A program made the translations under genes and the position numbers. Of a DNA stretch of 64,000 nucleotides, positions 27,238-36,528 are shown one piece after another (the first letter of the stretch is position 1; each line of letters opens with the position of its first letter). Below the pieces are notes generated by a model, which saw only the letters and a program-made list of their open reading frames with translations, was not told where the DNA came from and did no database searches. Source of the DNA: [Pseudopropionibacterium] massiliense (GTDB taxonomy: Bacteria > Actinomycetota > Actinomycetes > Propionibacteriales > Propionibacteriaceae); assembly GCF_900607225.1 (NCBI RefSeq), contig NZ_LR027842.1, positions 1,454,865 through 1,518,864 of the forward strand, read 5' to 3'.

Positions 27238-27768
27238 ATGTTCGAGAAGAAGCGCATTCTGGGGATCGATCCCGGTCTCACCCGCTGTGGTGTCGGCGTG
27301 GTGGACGGTACCGTGGGACGCCCTCCCGTCTTCGTCGCGGTCGGGGTCGTGCGCACCAGCCCGGATCTGGACGTGGCGCATCGGCTGCTCCAGGTGGAGG
27401 CCGGGCTCGAACGGTGGTTCACCGAATGCTCTCCCGACGTGGTCGCAATCGAACGTGTGTTCGCCCAGCACAACACCGCCTCCGTGATCGACACGGCACA
27501 GGCCGCGGGGGTCGCTGCCCTGGTCGCGGCCCGGCGTGGACTTCCCGTCACGTTCCACACCCCGAGCGAGGTGAAGGCCGCCATCACCGGCTCCGGGCGG
27601 GCGGACAAGGCGCAGGTGACCTCCATGGTCACCATGGTCCTGAAACTCGGGGTGCCCCCGAGGCCGGCGGATGCGGCGGATGCCTTGGCACTGGCCGTCT
27701 GTCACGCCTGGCGAGGTGGCCACACGAATCGATATGCGGCCTTGGCGGCGGCTGCGAGAGGAAAATGA
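27238..27768 (+). CDS. ruvC: Crossover junction endodeoxyribonuclease RuvC
   Basis: Holliday junction resolvase, 176 residues. RNase H-like fold with the first catalytic Asp in [11 protein letters not shown], Glu in VAIERVF, and the last two acidic residues in [12 protein letters not shown]. It cuts junctions held by RuvAB. The stop overlaps the ruvA start as ATGA. Confidence 0.97.
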   Translation: MFEKKRILGIDPGLTRCGVGVVDGTVGRPPVFVAVGVVRTSPDLDVAHRLLQVEAGLERWFTECSPDVVAIERVFAQHNTASVIDTAQAAGVAALVAARRGLPVTFHTPSEVKAAITGSGRADKAQVTSMVTMVLKLGVPPRPADAADALALAVCHAWRGGHTNRYAALAAAARGK

Positions 27769-28373
27769 TGATCTCCCACTTGACGGGTACAGTGACAGCC
27801 GCAGGGACTGCCTGGTTCGTGATCGATGTCGGTGGGGTGGGTTTTCGCGGGAACTGCACGCCGGCGACCGCAGCCACACTGCGTCCGGGTGAGACGAGAA
27901 CCATCCACACGTCTCTCGTCGTGCGCGAGGACTCGTTGACGCTGTTCGGTTTCGGTAGCGACGCCGAACGAGAGGCCTTCGAACTGGTGCAGGGCGCATC
28001 GGGAGTCGGGCCGAGGGTTGCCCTGGCGATCTGCTCCGTGCTGTCGCCCGGTGATCTGAAACGAGCCGTTCTCACGGAGGATCTGCGTGCCCTGTGCCGG
28101 GTTCCCGGAATTGGAAACAAGAGCGCTCAGAAGCTGGTGCTGGAACTCAAGGACAAGGCCGGGCTGCTCGCCCTGGGGGATGCGGAGCCGGAGACGAGGG
28201 TCGGAACGACGAATGAGGCGTGGCGTGACCAGGTCGTGGATGGCCTTCAGGGGCTTGGTTGGTCCGCGAAGGAGGCCGGATCCGCGTGCGATGCCGTCGC
28301 TGACCTGGCTGCGGAGGGCGCGAACGTCGCCCAGTTGATGCGGGCAGCCCTCGGAACGTTGGCGAAACGTTGA
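27765..28373 (+). CDS. ruvA: Holliday junction DNA helicase subunit RuvA
   Basis: Junction-binding subunit, 202 residues. It has an N-terminal OB domain (ISHLTGTV), two helix-hairpin-helix motifs ([14 protein letters not shown] and [16 protein letters not shown]), and a C-terminal domain that regulates RuvB. GAGAGGAAA lies just before tandem ATG codons at 27765 and 27768; the first overlaps the ruvC stop. Confidence 0.97.
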   Translation: MMISHLTGTVTAAGTAWFVIDVGGVGFRGNCTPATAATLRPGETRTIHTSLVVREDSLTLFGFGSDAEREAFELVQGASGVGPRVALAICSVLSPGDLKRAVLTEDLRALCRVPGIGNKSAQKLVLELKDKAGLLALGDAEPETRVGTTNEAWRDQVVDGLQGLGWSAKEAGSACDAVADLAAEGANVAQLMRAALGTLAKR

Positions 28374-29410
28374 TGTCCGAGGAGGGAGCCGTGGATTTCT
28401 CTGAGGTGGATCCCGCAAGCCGTTCCGAGGAAAAGGACTTCGAAGCGGCCCTGCGGCCCAGGCGTCTGAGCGAGTTCGAGGGTCAGCCCCGGGTCCGTGA
28501 CCAGCTTGGGCTCGTTCTGGAAGCTGCCAGGCACCGGGGAAGCAGCCCGGATCACGTGCTGTTGTCCGGTCCACCGGGATTGGGGAAAACCACCTTGGCG
28601 ATGATCATCGCGGCGGAGCTCGACGTGAACCTGCGCATCTCGTCCGGTCCTGCGATCCAGCATGCAGGTGATCTGGCGGCCATACTCTCGGGCCTCGACG
28701 AGGGGGATGTGCTGTTCCTCGACGAGATCCACCGGCTCGCCCGCCCCGCCGAGGAGATGCTCTACCTGGCGATGGAGGACTTCCGGGTCGACGTGGTGGT
28801 CGGCAAGGGGCCGGGGGCAACGGCCATCCCGATAGACCTGCCCGCCTTCACACTGGTCGGCGCAACCACCCGGGCGGGTCTGCTGCCGGGGCCGCTGCGG
28901 GACCGGTTCGGTTTCACCGCGCAGCTGGAGTTCTACGACGCCGCCGATCTGGCGGACATCGTCGCGGCCTCGGCCGCGAAGCTGGGAGTGCGGCTGCAGG
29001 AAGTGGCGGCGAAGGAAATCGCGGGCCGGTCCCGGGGGACCCCTCGGATTGCGAACCGGCTGCTCCGTCGTGTCCGGGACTACGCCCAGGTGGGGGGACA
29101 CCGGGAAGTGCAGCTCGAACACGCCCGGGCCGCGCTGGAACTCTACGAGGTCGACGAACGTGGCCTGGACCGGCTCGACAGGGGGGTGCTGCGCAACCTG
29201 TGCACCTTGTTCAACGGGGGGCCGGTGGGCCTGTCCACCCTGGCCCTCAGCGTGGGGGAGGAAACCGAGACCGTCTCAGAGGTGGCGGAGCCCTTCCTGA
29301 TCCGCGAGGGCCTGATGATGCGCACCCCGCGTGGCCGAATCGCCACCGCCGCAGGCTGGCGGCATCTCGGACTGCGCCCTCCGGTCGGTGAGCCTTCGTT
29401 GTTCGAGTGA
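28373..29410 (+). CDS. ruvB: Holliday junction branch-migration ATPase RuvB
   Basis: AAA+ motor of 345 residues. Walker [10 protein letters not shown], Walker B LFLDEIHR, sensor 1 GATTRAG, arginine finger region GPLRDRFG, and a C-terminal winged helix that contacts DNA. The ATG overlaps the ruvA stop as TGATG; a TTG three bases earlier is in frame but not needed. Confidence 0.98.
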   Translation: MSEEGAVDFSEVDPASRSEEKDFEAALRPRRLSEFEGQPRVRDQLGLVLEAARHRGSSPDHVLLSGPPGLGKTTLAMIIAAELDVNLRISSGPAIQHAGDLAAILSGLDEGDVLFLDEIHRLARPAEEMLYLAMEDFRVDVVVGKGPGATAIPIDLPAFTLVGATTRAGLLPGPLRDRFGFTAQLEFYDAADLADIVAASAAKLGVRLQEVAAKEIAGRSRGTPRIANRLLRRVRDYAQVGGHREVQLEHARAALELYEVDERGLDRLDRGVLRNLCTLFNGGPVGLSTLALSVGEETETVSEVAEPFLIREGLMMRTPRGRIATAAGWRHLGLRPPVGEPSLFE

Positions 29411-29462
29411 GCTATTCTGACCCACGGCAAACCCGCCAACCGCCTCGTTAAGGAATGAACAG

Positions 29463-29870
29463 ATGCCAGGTCTCGATCTGCTTTTGATGCTCGTCGTCTT
29501 CGTGGGCGCCGCATATTTCTTGATGATCCGGCCCCAGCAGAAGCGCATGCGTGAGCACCAGTCCCAGATCGACGCGCTGCAGCCCGGAGCCCGCGTCATC
29601 CTCAACTCCGGTGTTTTCGCCACCATCTCCCACATCGCCGACACACAGGCGATCGTGGAGCTGGCCCCCGGGGTCGAGGTGACCATCCTCAAGCAGGTCA
29701 TTGCACGCGTCGCGAAGAACGATGAGGAAGAGTTCGAATTCACCGATGAGGTGGGTGTGGTGGAGGAAAACGAAACCACCGATGGCGGGGAAGATGTCAC
29801 GGACGGCACCGACACCCCGGGAACGCAGGAATCCGCCACGGTCGATGAGTCCGTTTCCGAGAAGAACTGA
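29463..29870 (+). CDS. yajC: Preprotein translocase accessory subunit YajC
   Basis: A 135-residue membrane protein with one N-terminal membrane segment (residues 4-21) and the family motif MIRPQQKRMREH, then a small beta domain. The tail after about residue 90 is very acidic and rich in Thr/Asp/Glu, low complexity. It associates with SecDF at the Sec translocon. AAGGAA lies 7 bases before the ATG. It forms a unit with secD 11 bases downstream. Confidence 0.93.
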   Translation: MPGLDLLLMLVVFVGAAYFLMIRPQQKRMREHQSQIDALQPGARVILNSGVFATISHIADTQAIVELAPGVEVTILKQVIARVAKNDEEEFEFTDEVGVVEENETTDGGEDVTDGTDTPGTQESATVDESVSEKN

Positions 29871-29881
29871 ATCGAGCCCGT

Positions 29882-31438
29882 ATGGCAAAGGTATACCGTA
29901 AACCCCGTCCAGGGTTGACACTGCTCGTCTTCCTGCTCGCCATCGGCGCGATGTTCGGGATCATGGCATCAGCCGGTGCCTGGTCCCCGAAGCTCGGCCT
30001 CGACCTGCAGGGCGGCATGACCATCACCTTGACCGCGACGAACTCGACGGTCGACAAGGACTCGCTCGAGCTGGCCAAGAGCATCATCCAGAAACGTGTC
30101 GACGGACTGGGAATCGGCGAGGCCTCGGTGACCACCTCCGGTGACAGGCACATCGTCGTCTCCGCCCCCAACATCCAACGCGACGACATGGTGAACCTGA
30201 TCGGCAGCACCGCCCAGCTGACCTTCCGTCCTGTGCTAGGCATCAGCCAGGTGGGGCAGCAGAACACCGATCCCAGCCTTCCCGGCCTGCCCACCCCCAC
30301 CCCGGAGCCGGGTGATGTCGGGAGCGTCCTGAGCGTCGACGAGGTGCTGGCCTACAAGGCAACGGAGCAGGACACCCAGGCTCTCAACGAGTTCAAGTGC
30401 AGCGACAAGGTCGAGGCACGATTGGACAGGACCACGATGGGTTGTGACCCGACGGGCCAGATGAAATACCTCCTCGGCCCCGCGGCCATCGTCGGTGAGC
30501 GCGTTGTCAAGGCCAACTCCGGGGTTCCGCAGGGACAGGTTGCCCACGTCGTCACCCTCGAGTTCGACGAAGCGGGCACGAACACGTTCAGTCAGATGAC
30601 CACGGCCATGGTCTCCAAGCAGGCGCCGGAAAACCAGTTCGCGGTCGTGCTCGACGGCGTGGTGCAGTCCGCGCCGCGCGTCCAGACCGCCATCACCAAC
30701 GGACAGGCCCAGATCACCGGCAACTTCACCGCCGAGTCCGCTGCCGAACTCGCCAACATCCTGAAATTCGGTGCGCTACCCCTCAATTTCGAGCCCTCCC
30801 AGGTGGAAACGGTGTCCCCCACACTCGGTGGCGAACAGCTCCGCGTCGGTCTGATCGCCGGCGGCATCGGTCTCGCGCTCGTGATCCTGTACTGCCTCGT
30901 CTACTACCGTGGACTGGGGCTCGTGGTGATCGGATCCCTCGGTGTCGCGGCGCTGGCAACCTACGCATCCATGGTGATTCTCGGCGAGGCGATGGGATTC
31001 ACCCTGAACCTCCCGGCCATCGCCGGGGCGATCGTGGCAATTGGTGTGACGGCGGATTCGTTCGTCATCTACTTCGAACGCATCCGTGACGAGATACGCG
31101 ATGGGCGAAGTCTCAGATCCGCCCTCACCACGGGCTGGGTCAAGGCCAGACCCACGATCCTGGTCGCGGACATGGTCTCGATTCTCTCCGCCATCGTCTT
31201 GTTCATCCTCGCGGTCGGCGGCGTGAAGGGTTTCGCCTTCTCCCTCGGCCTGACCACCCTGCTCGACCTGGCGGTCTGTTTCTTCTTCACCAAACCCCTC
31301 GTGCAGCTGCTGGGGCGCACCAAGTTCTTCGGTGAGGGGCACCGGTTCTCCGGACTCGACGCCAGCCACATGGGAGTCAGCCGGGATTCCCTGCTGGGCC
31401 GCCGCAGCCGCCGCACCCACCGCGCCAAGGAGGCCTGA
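29882..31438 (+). CDS. secD: Protein translocase subunit SecD
   Basis: A 518-residue membrane protein. One N-terminal membrane helix, the periplasmic P1 region with the D1 motif LGLDLQGGMTITL, then five more helices with the D4-D6 motifs (IGVTADSFVIYFERIRDE). It uses the proton gradient to assist late steps of Sec export together with SecF. A Pro/Thr-rich insert at about residues 130-146 (GLPTPTPEPGD) sits in the extracellular part. Its stop overlaps the secF ATG. Confidence 0.97.
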   Translation: MAKVYRKPRPGLTLLVFLLAIGAMFGIMASAGAWSPKLGLDLQGGMTITLTATNSTVDKDSLELAKSIIQKRVDGLGIGEASVTTSGDRHIVVSAPNIQRDDMVNLIGSTAQLTFRPVLGISQVGQQNTDPSLPGLPTPTPEPGDVGSVLSVDEVLAYKATEQDTQALNEFKCSDKVEARLDRTTMGCDPTGQMKYLLGPAAIVGERVVKANSGVPQGQVAHVVTLEFDEAGTNTFSQMTTAMVSKQAPENQFAVVLDGVVQSAPRVQTAITNGQAQITGNFTAESAAELANILKFGALPLNFEPSQVETVSPTLGGEQLRVGLIAGGIGLALVILYCLVYYRGLGLVVIGSLGVAALATYASMVILGEAMGFTLNLPAIAGAIVAIGVTADSFVIYFERIRDEIRDGRSLRSALTTGWVKARPTILVADMVSILSAIVLFILAVGGVKGFAFSLGLTTLLDLAVCFFFTKPLVQLLGRTKFFGEGHRFSGLDASHMGVSRDSLLGRRSRRTHRAKEA

Positions 31439-32559
31439 TGTCCACCAAACACGGGCTCGCCCACCGTTTCTACACGGGCCAGATCTCCTACGACTTCGTC
31501 GGCCACAAGAAATTCTGGTACGCGTTCTCGGTCGTGGTGCTCGCCGTCTGTTTCCTGGCCGTGGGGTTCAAGGGCCTGGCGCTCGGCATCGACTTCCGGG
31601 GCGGAACCGACTTCCAGGTGGCGATGCCGGTCACCGAGACCACCGTCGACGAGGTGCGCGCCAAGGTGGCCGATTTCGAGGTCAAGGACCTGGGGGCCCA
31701 GGTCTTCTCCCTCGGGGAGAGCGCCGTGCGGATCCAGACGCGCTCCCTCGACCCCGAGGAAACCGTCTCCGTTCGCGCCGCCATCGCCAAACTGGCAGAC
31801 GTGAAACCCGATGACGTCACCTACACGGCGATCGGCGCCTCGTGGGGTGAACAGATCTCCCGGCAGGCCCTGATAGCCCTGGCGGTGTTCATAGCGCTCG
31901 TGATGGTGCTGATCGGTTTCTGGTTCCGCAACTGGAAGATGTCCTTGGCCGCCGTCATAGCCCTGGCGCACGACCTGGTGGTCACCATCGGCATCTACGC
32001 GCTGAGTGGTTTCACCGTCACACCCGCGACCGTCATCGGCGTTTTGACCATTCTCGGCTACTCGCTCTACGACACCGTGGTGGTCTTCGACCGGGTGTCG
32101 GAGAACACGAGGAACCTGAAGGAGAGCAGGAAGACCTACGGGGAGGCCGCCAACCTGGCCATCAACCAGGTGCTGATCCGGTCCCTGAACACGACCCTGA
32201 TCGGGATCCTGCCGGTCACGGCTCTGCTGATCGGCGGCGCCATGCTCCACAGCGGCCCCCTCGCCGATCTCGGCCTGGCGCTGTTCATCGGCATGATCGC
32301 CGGCGCCTATTCCTCCATCTTCATCGCTACCCCGCTGCTGGTGCAGATGAAGGAAAAGGAACCCGCCCAGGTGGCCCATCGCGCATCGCTGGCCCGCAAG
32401 GCCAAACGCGCGGCCGCCAAGGCCGAGCGCAAGCCGTCCGGGGAGGACACGGGCGACGATGAGGAGGACGCCTCGGGTTCCGAGGCCGTTGTCTCCTCGG
32501 AGACGCGCAGGCAGCGCAGCAACCTGTCGCGCGAGCAGAGGAAGCGTCAAAAGCGATGA
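31438..32559 (+). CDS. secF: Protein translocase subunit SecF
   Basis: A 373-residue partner of SecD with six membrane segments. It has the D1-like LGIDFRGGTDFQV and the D4-D5 region (GYSLYDTVVVFDRVSEN). The C-terminal 60 residues are a soluble charged tail rich in Lys/Arg then Asp/Glu. Overlaps secD by one base (TGATG) and apt by four. Confidence 0.97.
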   Translation: MSTKHGLAHRFYTGQISYDFVGHKKFWYAFSVVVLAVCFLAVGFKGLALGIDFRGGTDFQVAMPVTETTVDEVRAKVADFEVKDLGAQVFSLGESAVRIQTRSLDPEETVSVRAAIAKLADVKPDDVTYTAIGASWGEQISRQALIALAVFIALVMVLIGFWFRNWKMSLAAVIALAHDLVVTIGIYALSGFTVTPATVIGVLTILGYSLYDTVVVFDRVSENTRNLKESRKTYGEAANLAINQVLIRSLNTTLIGILPVTALLIGGAMLHSGPLADLGLALFIGMIAGAYSSIFIATPLLVQMKEKEPAQVAHRASLARKAKRAAAKAERKPSGEDTGDDEEDASGSEAVVSSETRRQRSNLSREQRKRQKR

Positions 32560-33077
32560 ACCTGGTTTCCTCCCTGATTGCGGACGTTCCGGACTGGCCC
32601 AAACCTGGGGTGGTCTTCAAGGACATCACCCCGCTGCTTGCCTCTCCCGAGGGTTTCCGGCAGGCGGTTGACGCCATCGTGGCGTCGGCCCCCGAGGCCA
32701 TTGACGTGGTGGTCGGGATGGAAGCCCGGGGATTCATCTTCGCCGCCCCCGTCGCCCTGGCTCTCGGGGCCGGTTTCGTGCCGGTCCGGAAACCGGGGAA
32801 GTTGCCGCGTCCCGTGCTGAGTGAATCCTTCGACCTCGAATACGGCACCGCGACCCTCACCATGCACGCGGATGCCCTCGTCACGGGGGCGCGTGTGCTC
32901 GTCGTGGACGACGTGCTCGCCACCGGCGGCACCGTGGCGGCCACGGCCGCGTTGTTGAAACGGCTCGGCGCGGAACTCGTGCACGTGAGCGTGCTTCTCG
33001 AGCTCACAGCCCTCGGTGGCAGGGAAAGGCTCGCTGACCAAGGGATCAGCAGTTGTTCGGCGGTTCTGACGAGTTAG
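32556..33077 (+). CDS. apt: Adenine phosphoribosyltransferase
   Basis: A 173-residue salvage enzyme converting adenine and PRPP to AMP. PRPP-binding motif VLVVDDVLATGGT, N-terminal DWPKPGVVFKDITPLL, and GMEARGFIFAAPVA are characteristic. ATGA overlap with secF. In actinobacteria apt commonly lies between secDF and relA, as here. Confidence 0.97.
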   Translation: MNLVSSLIADVPDWPKPGVVFKDITPLLASPEGFRQAVDAIVASAPEAIDVVVGMEARGFIFAAPVALALGAGFVPVRKPGKLPRPVLSESFDLEYGTATLTMHADALVTGARVLVVDDVLATGGTVAATAALLKRLGAELVHVSVLLELTALGGRERLADQGISSCSAVLTS

Positions 33078-33081
33078 GGCC

Positions 33082-34149
33082 GTGGGCAGACTGAGGAAGC
33101 GGGTCCCCAAGGGGTATGCCACCTCGATGGTGAGCATGCCCCGTCCACAGGTGCGGCCGCTGCGTGAACTCGGGAAACGCGGGTTGCTGGCGCTCGTGCT
33201 GTTGATGATCAGCACCCTCGTCGTTTGGTTGGACCGCGACTCCTACGTCGACAACATCCGCGATGACGGGGTCAGTTTCATCGACGCCCTGTACTACTCG
33301 ACGGTCACCATGACCACCACGGGCTACGGCGACATCACCCCCCTCGCCCCGCACGCCCGGCTCCTGAACGCGATCCTCATCACCCCGATGCGCGTCGGTT
33401 TCCTGGTGTTGCTGGTCGGCACCACCATTGCCGTGCTGGCGGACGAGGGCAGCCGCGCCATCCGTGACCTGCAGTGGAGGCAGAAAATGCGCAATCACGT
33501 CGTCGTGATCGGCTACGGCACGAAGGGCCGCAGCGCAATCAACACCCTTCGTCGCCACGGGGAACCGGACGACCGGATCGTGGTCATCGACAGCAGCGAT
33601 GTCGCGGTGAGCGAGGCCAACCTCGACGGGCTGGCCGCCTTCCTGGGAGACGGGACACGCCGTGACCTGTTGCGGCGGGCCGAGGTGTCCAAGGCCCGGA
33701 AGATCATCATCTGTCTGTCCCGCGACGACGCCGCCATCCTCACCACACTCACCGCCAGGCAGCTCAACCCCGGGGCGAGCATCGTCGTCAGCGTCCGTGA
33801 GAAGGACAACGTCGCCCTGGTCCGCCAGTCCGGGGCCACCTCCGTGGTGACCTCGTCGGACACGGTGGGGCGTCTGCTGGGCCTGTCGGCGGTCGGTCCG
33901 GAGCTCGGTGCCATCATCCAGGACCTGCTGACCGCGGGTACGGGTCTTGAGGTCCAGCAGAGGCAGGCGAGACCCAGCGAGGTGGGGCAGTCCCCGAACG
34001 ACGTCAAGGGGGAGCAGGTGATCGGGATCATCCGCAACGGCACGCTGCGGCGGTTCTACGACTCCACGGCATCCAAGATCCAAACCGGTGATCAACTAAT
34101 CGTCGTGCGCCGCGCGGAACGACCCGACCTGCGAGACAGCGACGACTGA
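33082..34149 (+). CDS. Potassium channel with RCK domain
   Basis: A 355-residue ion channel subunit. Membrane helix 1 at about residues 32-48, pore loop with selectivity filter TTTGYGD (78-84), and helix 2 at about 98-116. A cytoplasmic RCK/TrkA-N domain follows from about 130 with the nucleotide-binding VVVIGYGTKGRS, and a TrkA-C-like end. This matches two-helix RCK-gated K+ channels such as MthK-type proteins. Start GTG lies 4 bases after the apt stop. The position between apt and relA suggests cotranscription with apt. Confidence 0.92.
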   Translation: MGRLRKRVPKGYATSMVSMPRPQVRPLRELGKRGLLALVLLMISTLVVWLDRDSYVDNIRDDGVSFIDALYYSTVTMTTTGYGDITPLAPHARLLNAILITPMRVGFLVLLVGTTIAVLADEGSRAIRDLQWRQKMRNHVVVIGYGTKGRSAINTLRRHGEPDDRIVVIDSSDVAVSEANLDGLAAFLGDGTRRDLLRRAEVSKARKIIICLSRDDAAILTTLTARQLNPGASIVVSVREKDNVALVRQSGATSVVTSSDTVGRLLGLSAVGPELGAIIQDLLTAGTGLEVQQRQARPSEVGQSPNDVKGEQVIGIIRNGTLRRFYDSTASKIQTGDQLIVVRRAERPDLRDSDD

Positions 34150-34173
34150 GTCAGATATCGGTTCCAATCGCAC

Positions 34174-34179
34174 TAAACT
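34174..34179 (+). promoter_or_regulatory. -10 box of relA, leaderless
   Basis: TAAACT followed by 6 bases (TTCACC, no Shine-Dalgarno) and the relA ATG at 34186. Confidence 0.55.
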
Positions 34180-34185
34180 TTCACC

Positions 34186-36468
34186 ATGGCTGAGCAGGTG
34201 ACGCAACAAGGAGCATTGCAACGCCTGACCAGCGGACCGGAGCAGCCGCGACTGCGAATGCGGCATCGATTGGCCCGGCTCGGGGCGGTCAGGCCCCGTT
34301 CAGCCGTGCTCGATCCCTTGTTCAAGATCATCAAGGCCAGTCACCCGAAGGCCAACCTGTCACTGATCGAGCACGCCTATCGCACGGCGGAGCAGCTGCA
34401 CCGGGGGCAGAAACGCAAGTCCGGTGATCCCTACATCACCCACCCTCTGGCGGTGGCCACCATCCTCGCAGAGCTGGGCATGACCGAACCCGTGCTGGTC
34501 GCTGCTCTGCTGCACGACACCGTCGAGGACACCGAGTACACCCTCGAGCAGTTGCGTGAGGAGTTCACCGACGAGGTGGCCCGGATGGTCGACGGGGTCA
34601 CGAAACTGGACAAGGTGACCTACGGGGAAACCGCTAAGGCGGAAACCATCCGGAAGATGATCATGGCCACCTCCGAGGAGGTGCGGGTCCTGGTGATCAA
34701 ACTCGCGGACCGTCTCCACAACATGCGGACCATCGGTTTTCTCCGCCCCGACAAACAGGTCAGGATCGCCACGGAAACCCTCAACATCTTCGCCCCGCTG
34801 GCCCATCGGCTGGGCATGAACACCGTGAAGTGGGAACTGGAGGACCTGTCCTTCCAGGCCATCGAACCCAAGGTCTACTCGGAGATCGCGGATCTGGTGG
34901 CGCAGCAGGCACCGGGACGGGAACGCTACCTGCGGGACCTGATCGCGCAGTTCAAGCAGCTGATGGCGGACAACAAGATCAAGGCGACCATCTACGGCCG
35001 CCCCAAGCACTTCTACTCGATCTACCAGAAGATGATGGTCCGGGGCCGCGACTTCGCCGACATCTACGACCTCATCGGGTTGCGGGTGCTGGTCGACGAC
35101 GTGCGGGACTGCTACGGAGTGCTCGGGGTGGCGCACTCCAAGTGGAAGCCGATCCCGGGCCGGTTCAAGGATTACATAGCGAACCCGAAGTTCAACATGT
35201 ACCAGTCCCTGCACACCACCGTGCTCGGGGACCGGGGCGAACCCGTCGAGCTGCAGATCCGCACCCACGAGATGCACCGCCGGGCCGAGTACGGCGTCGC
35301 GGCGCACTGGAAATACAAGGAGAACCTGCGCAACGGGGTCACCCCCGAGGAGGCGGGGCTGCGGGCCATGCACCAGCTCGGGGTGATGAGCAAGGAGACC
35401 GAGGACCCGACGGAGTTTCTCGACTCGGTGTTGTTCGAGATCAACTCCGACGAGATCTACGTGTTCACCCCGAAGGGCGAGGTGAACGCCCTTCCGGTCG
35501 GGGCCACCCCGGTCGATTTCGCCTTCTCCGTGCACACGGAGGTCGGGTACCGCTGTATCGGTGCGCGGGTGAACGGCCGCCTGGTGGCGTTGTCGACGAA
35601 ACTCGTCCAAGGTGACAAGGTTGAGATTCTCACCTCGAAATCCCCGAATGCCGGGCCGAGCCGGGACTGGCTCGGGTTCGTCGCCACCAGCCGGGCCCGT
35701 CAGAAGATCAAACAGTACTTTTCTCGAGAGCGTCGTGACGAGGCGATCGAGGACGGCAAGGAGATGTTGGCCAGAAGGCTTCGTCGCACCGGCTTGCCGA
35801 TGCAGCGTCTCCTCACCCTGGAGAACCTCACCGCTGTCGCCAACGAACTGCGCCACGCGGATGTTTCCAGCTTGTACAAGGCGATGGGAGAAGGGCAGAT
35901 TGGCGCCCAGGCCGTGGTCACCCATCTGATAGAGCTCGTCGGGGGTGAGGACGAGGTCGTCGACACCATCACCGAGGACGAGGGGATGAGAAACTCCCGC
36001 AGGCGTCCCCGCGCGGCCATGGAACCCCGAGTTCTGGTGGACGACGATCCGACGATGGTCGTCAAACTGGCGCGCTGCTGCCATCCGATTCCCGGGGATG
36101 CGATCACGGGTTTTGTCACCCGGACCGACGGGGTGTCGGTGCATCGCACCGACTGCACGAACGTTCCCGCCCTACAGGAAACCCCGGAGCGACTGGTCAA
36201 GGTGGCCTGGGACAAGACGGAGGGTGGACAGTTCCCCGTCACGATCCAGGTCGAGGGCATCGATCGGGCGGGTCTGCTCGCGGACGTCAGCCGGGTGATT
36301 TCAGACCTGCACGTCGATATTCTCGAGGCCACACTGACATCGGGGCGCAACAAGAAATTCTCCGGGAGACTCACCTTCGAGTCCCCGGACCCCAGGCACC
36401 TGAACCACGTCCTGAAACAGGTGCGTCGGGTTCCCGGGGTCTACGACGCCTTCCGCACGAATTCCTGA
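34186..36468 (+). CDS. relA: Bifunctional (p)ppGpp synthetase/hydrolase Rel
   Basis: A 760-residue long RelA/SpoT homologue. The HD hydrolase domain is intact (H110, D111 in LLHDTVEDTE), as is the synthetase domain (YSIYQKMMVRGRDFADIYDLIGLR region), followed by TGS (about 425-485), helical, zinc-finger-like (ARCCHPIPGD) and ACT domains. Single bifunctional Rel enzymes are normal in actinobacteria and set the stringent response to amino acid starvation. The box TAAACT suggests a leaderless mRNA. A strong hairpin follows the stop. Confidence 0.97.
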   Translation: MAEQVTQQGALQRLTSGPEQPRLRMRHRLARLGAVRPRSAVLDPLFKIIKASHPKANLSLIEHAYRTAEQLHRGQKRKSGDPYITHPLAVATILAELGMTEPVLVAALLHDTVEDTEYTLEQLREEFTDEVARMVDGVTKLDKVTYGETAKAETIRKMIMATSEEVRVLVIKLADRLHNMRTIGFLRPDKQVRIATETLNIFAPLAHRLGMNTVKWELEDLSFQAIEPKVYSEIADLVAQQAPGRERYLRDLIAQFKQLMADNKIKATIYGRPKHFYSIYQKMMVRGRDFADIYDLIGLRVLVDDVRDCYGVLGVAHSKWKPIPGRFKDYIANPKFNMYQSLHTTVLGDRGEPVELQIRTHEMHRRAEYGVAAHWKYKENLRNGVTPEEAGLRAMHQLGVMSKETEDPTEFLDSVLFEINSDEIYVFTPKGEVNALPVGATPVDFAFSVHTEVGYRCIGARVNGRLVALSTKLVQGDKVEILTSKSPNAGPSRDWLGFVATSRARQKIKQYFSRERRDEAIEDGKEMLARRLRRTGLPMQRLLTLENLTAVANELRHADVSSLYKAMGEGQIGAQAVVTHLIELVGGEDEVVDTITEDEGMRNSRRRPRAAMEPRVLVDDDPTMVVKLARCCHPIPGDAITGFVTRTDGVSVHRTDCTNVPALQETPERLVKVAWDKTEGGQFPVTIQVEGIDRAGLLADVSRVISDLHVDILEATLTSGRNKKFSGRLTFESPDPRHLNHVLKQVRRVPGVYDAFRTNS

Positions 36469-36478
36469 TCCCGAAGCC

Positions 36479-36519
36479 GCCGTTTCCCCTTTCCCGGGAC
36501 CGGGGGAAGGGGAAACGGC
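36479..36519. terminator. Strong bidirectional terminator hairpin
   Basis: Arms at 36479-36495 and 36503-36519 pair over 17 positions (16 Watson-Crick and one T-G) around the loop GGGACCG. It sits between the relA stop and the stop of the convergent DUF349 gene (36529), so it can end transcription from both sides. There is no long T-tract. Confidence 0.85.
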
Positions 36520-36528
36520 CTTGCCCGC

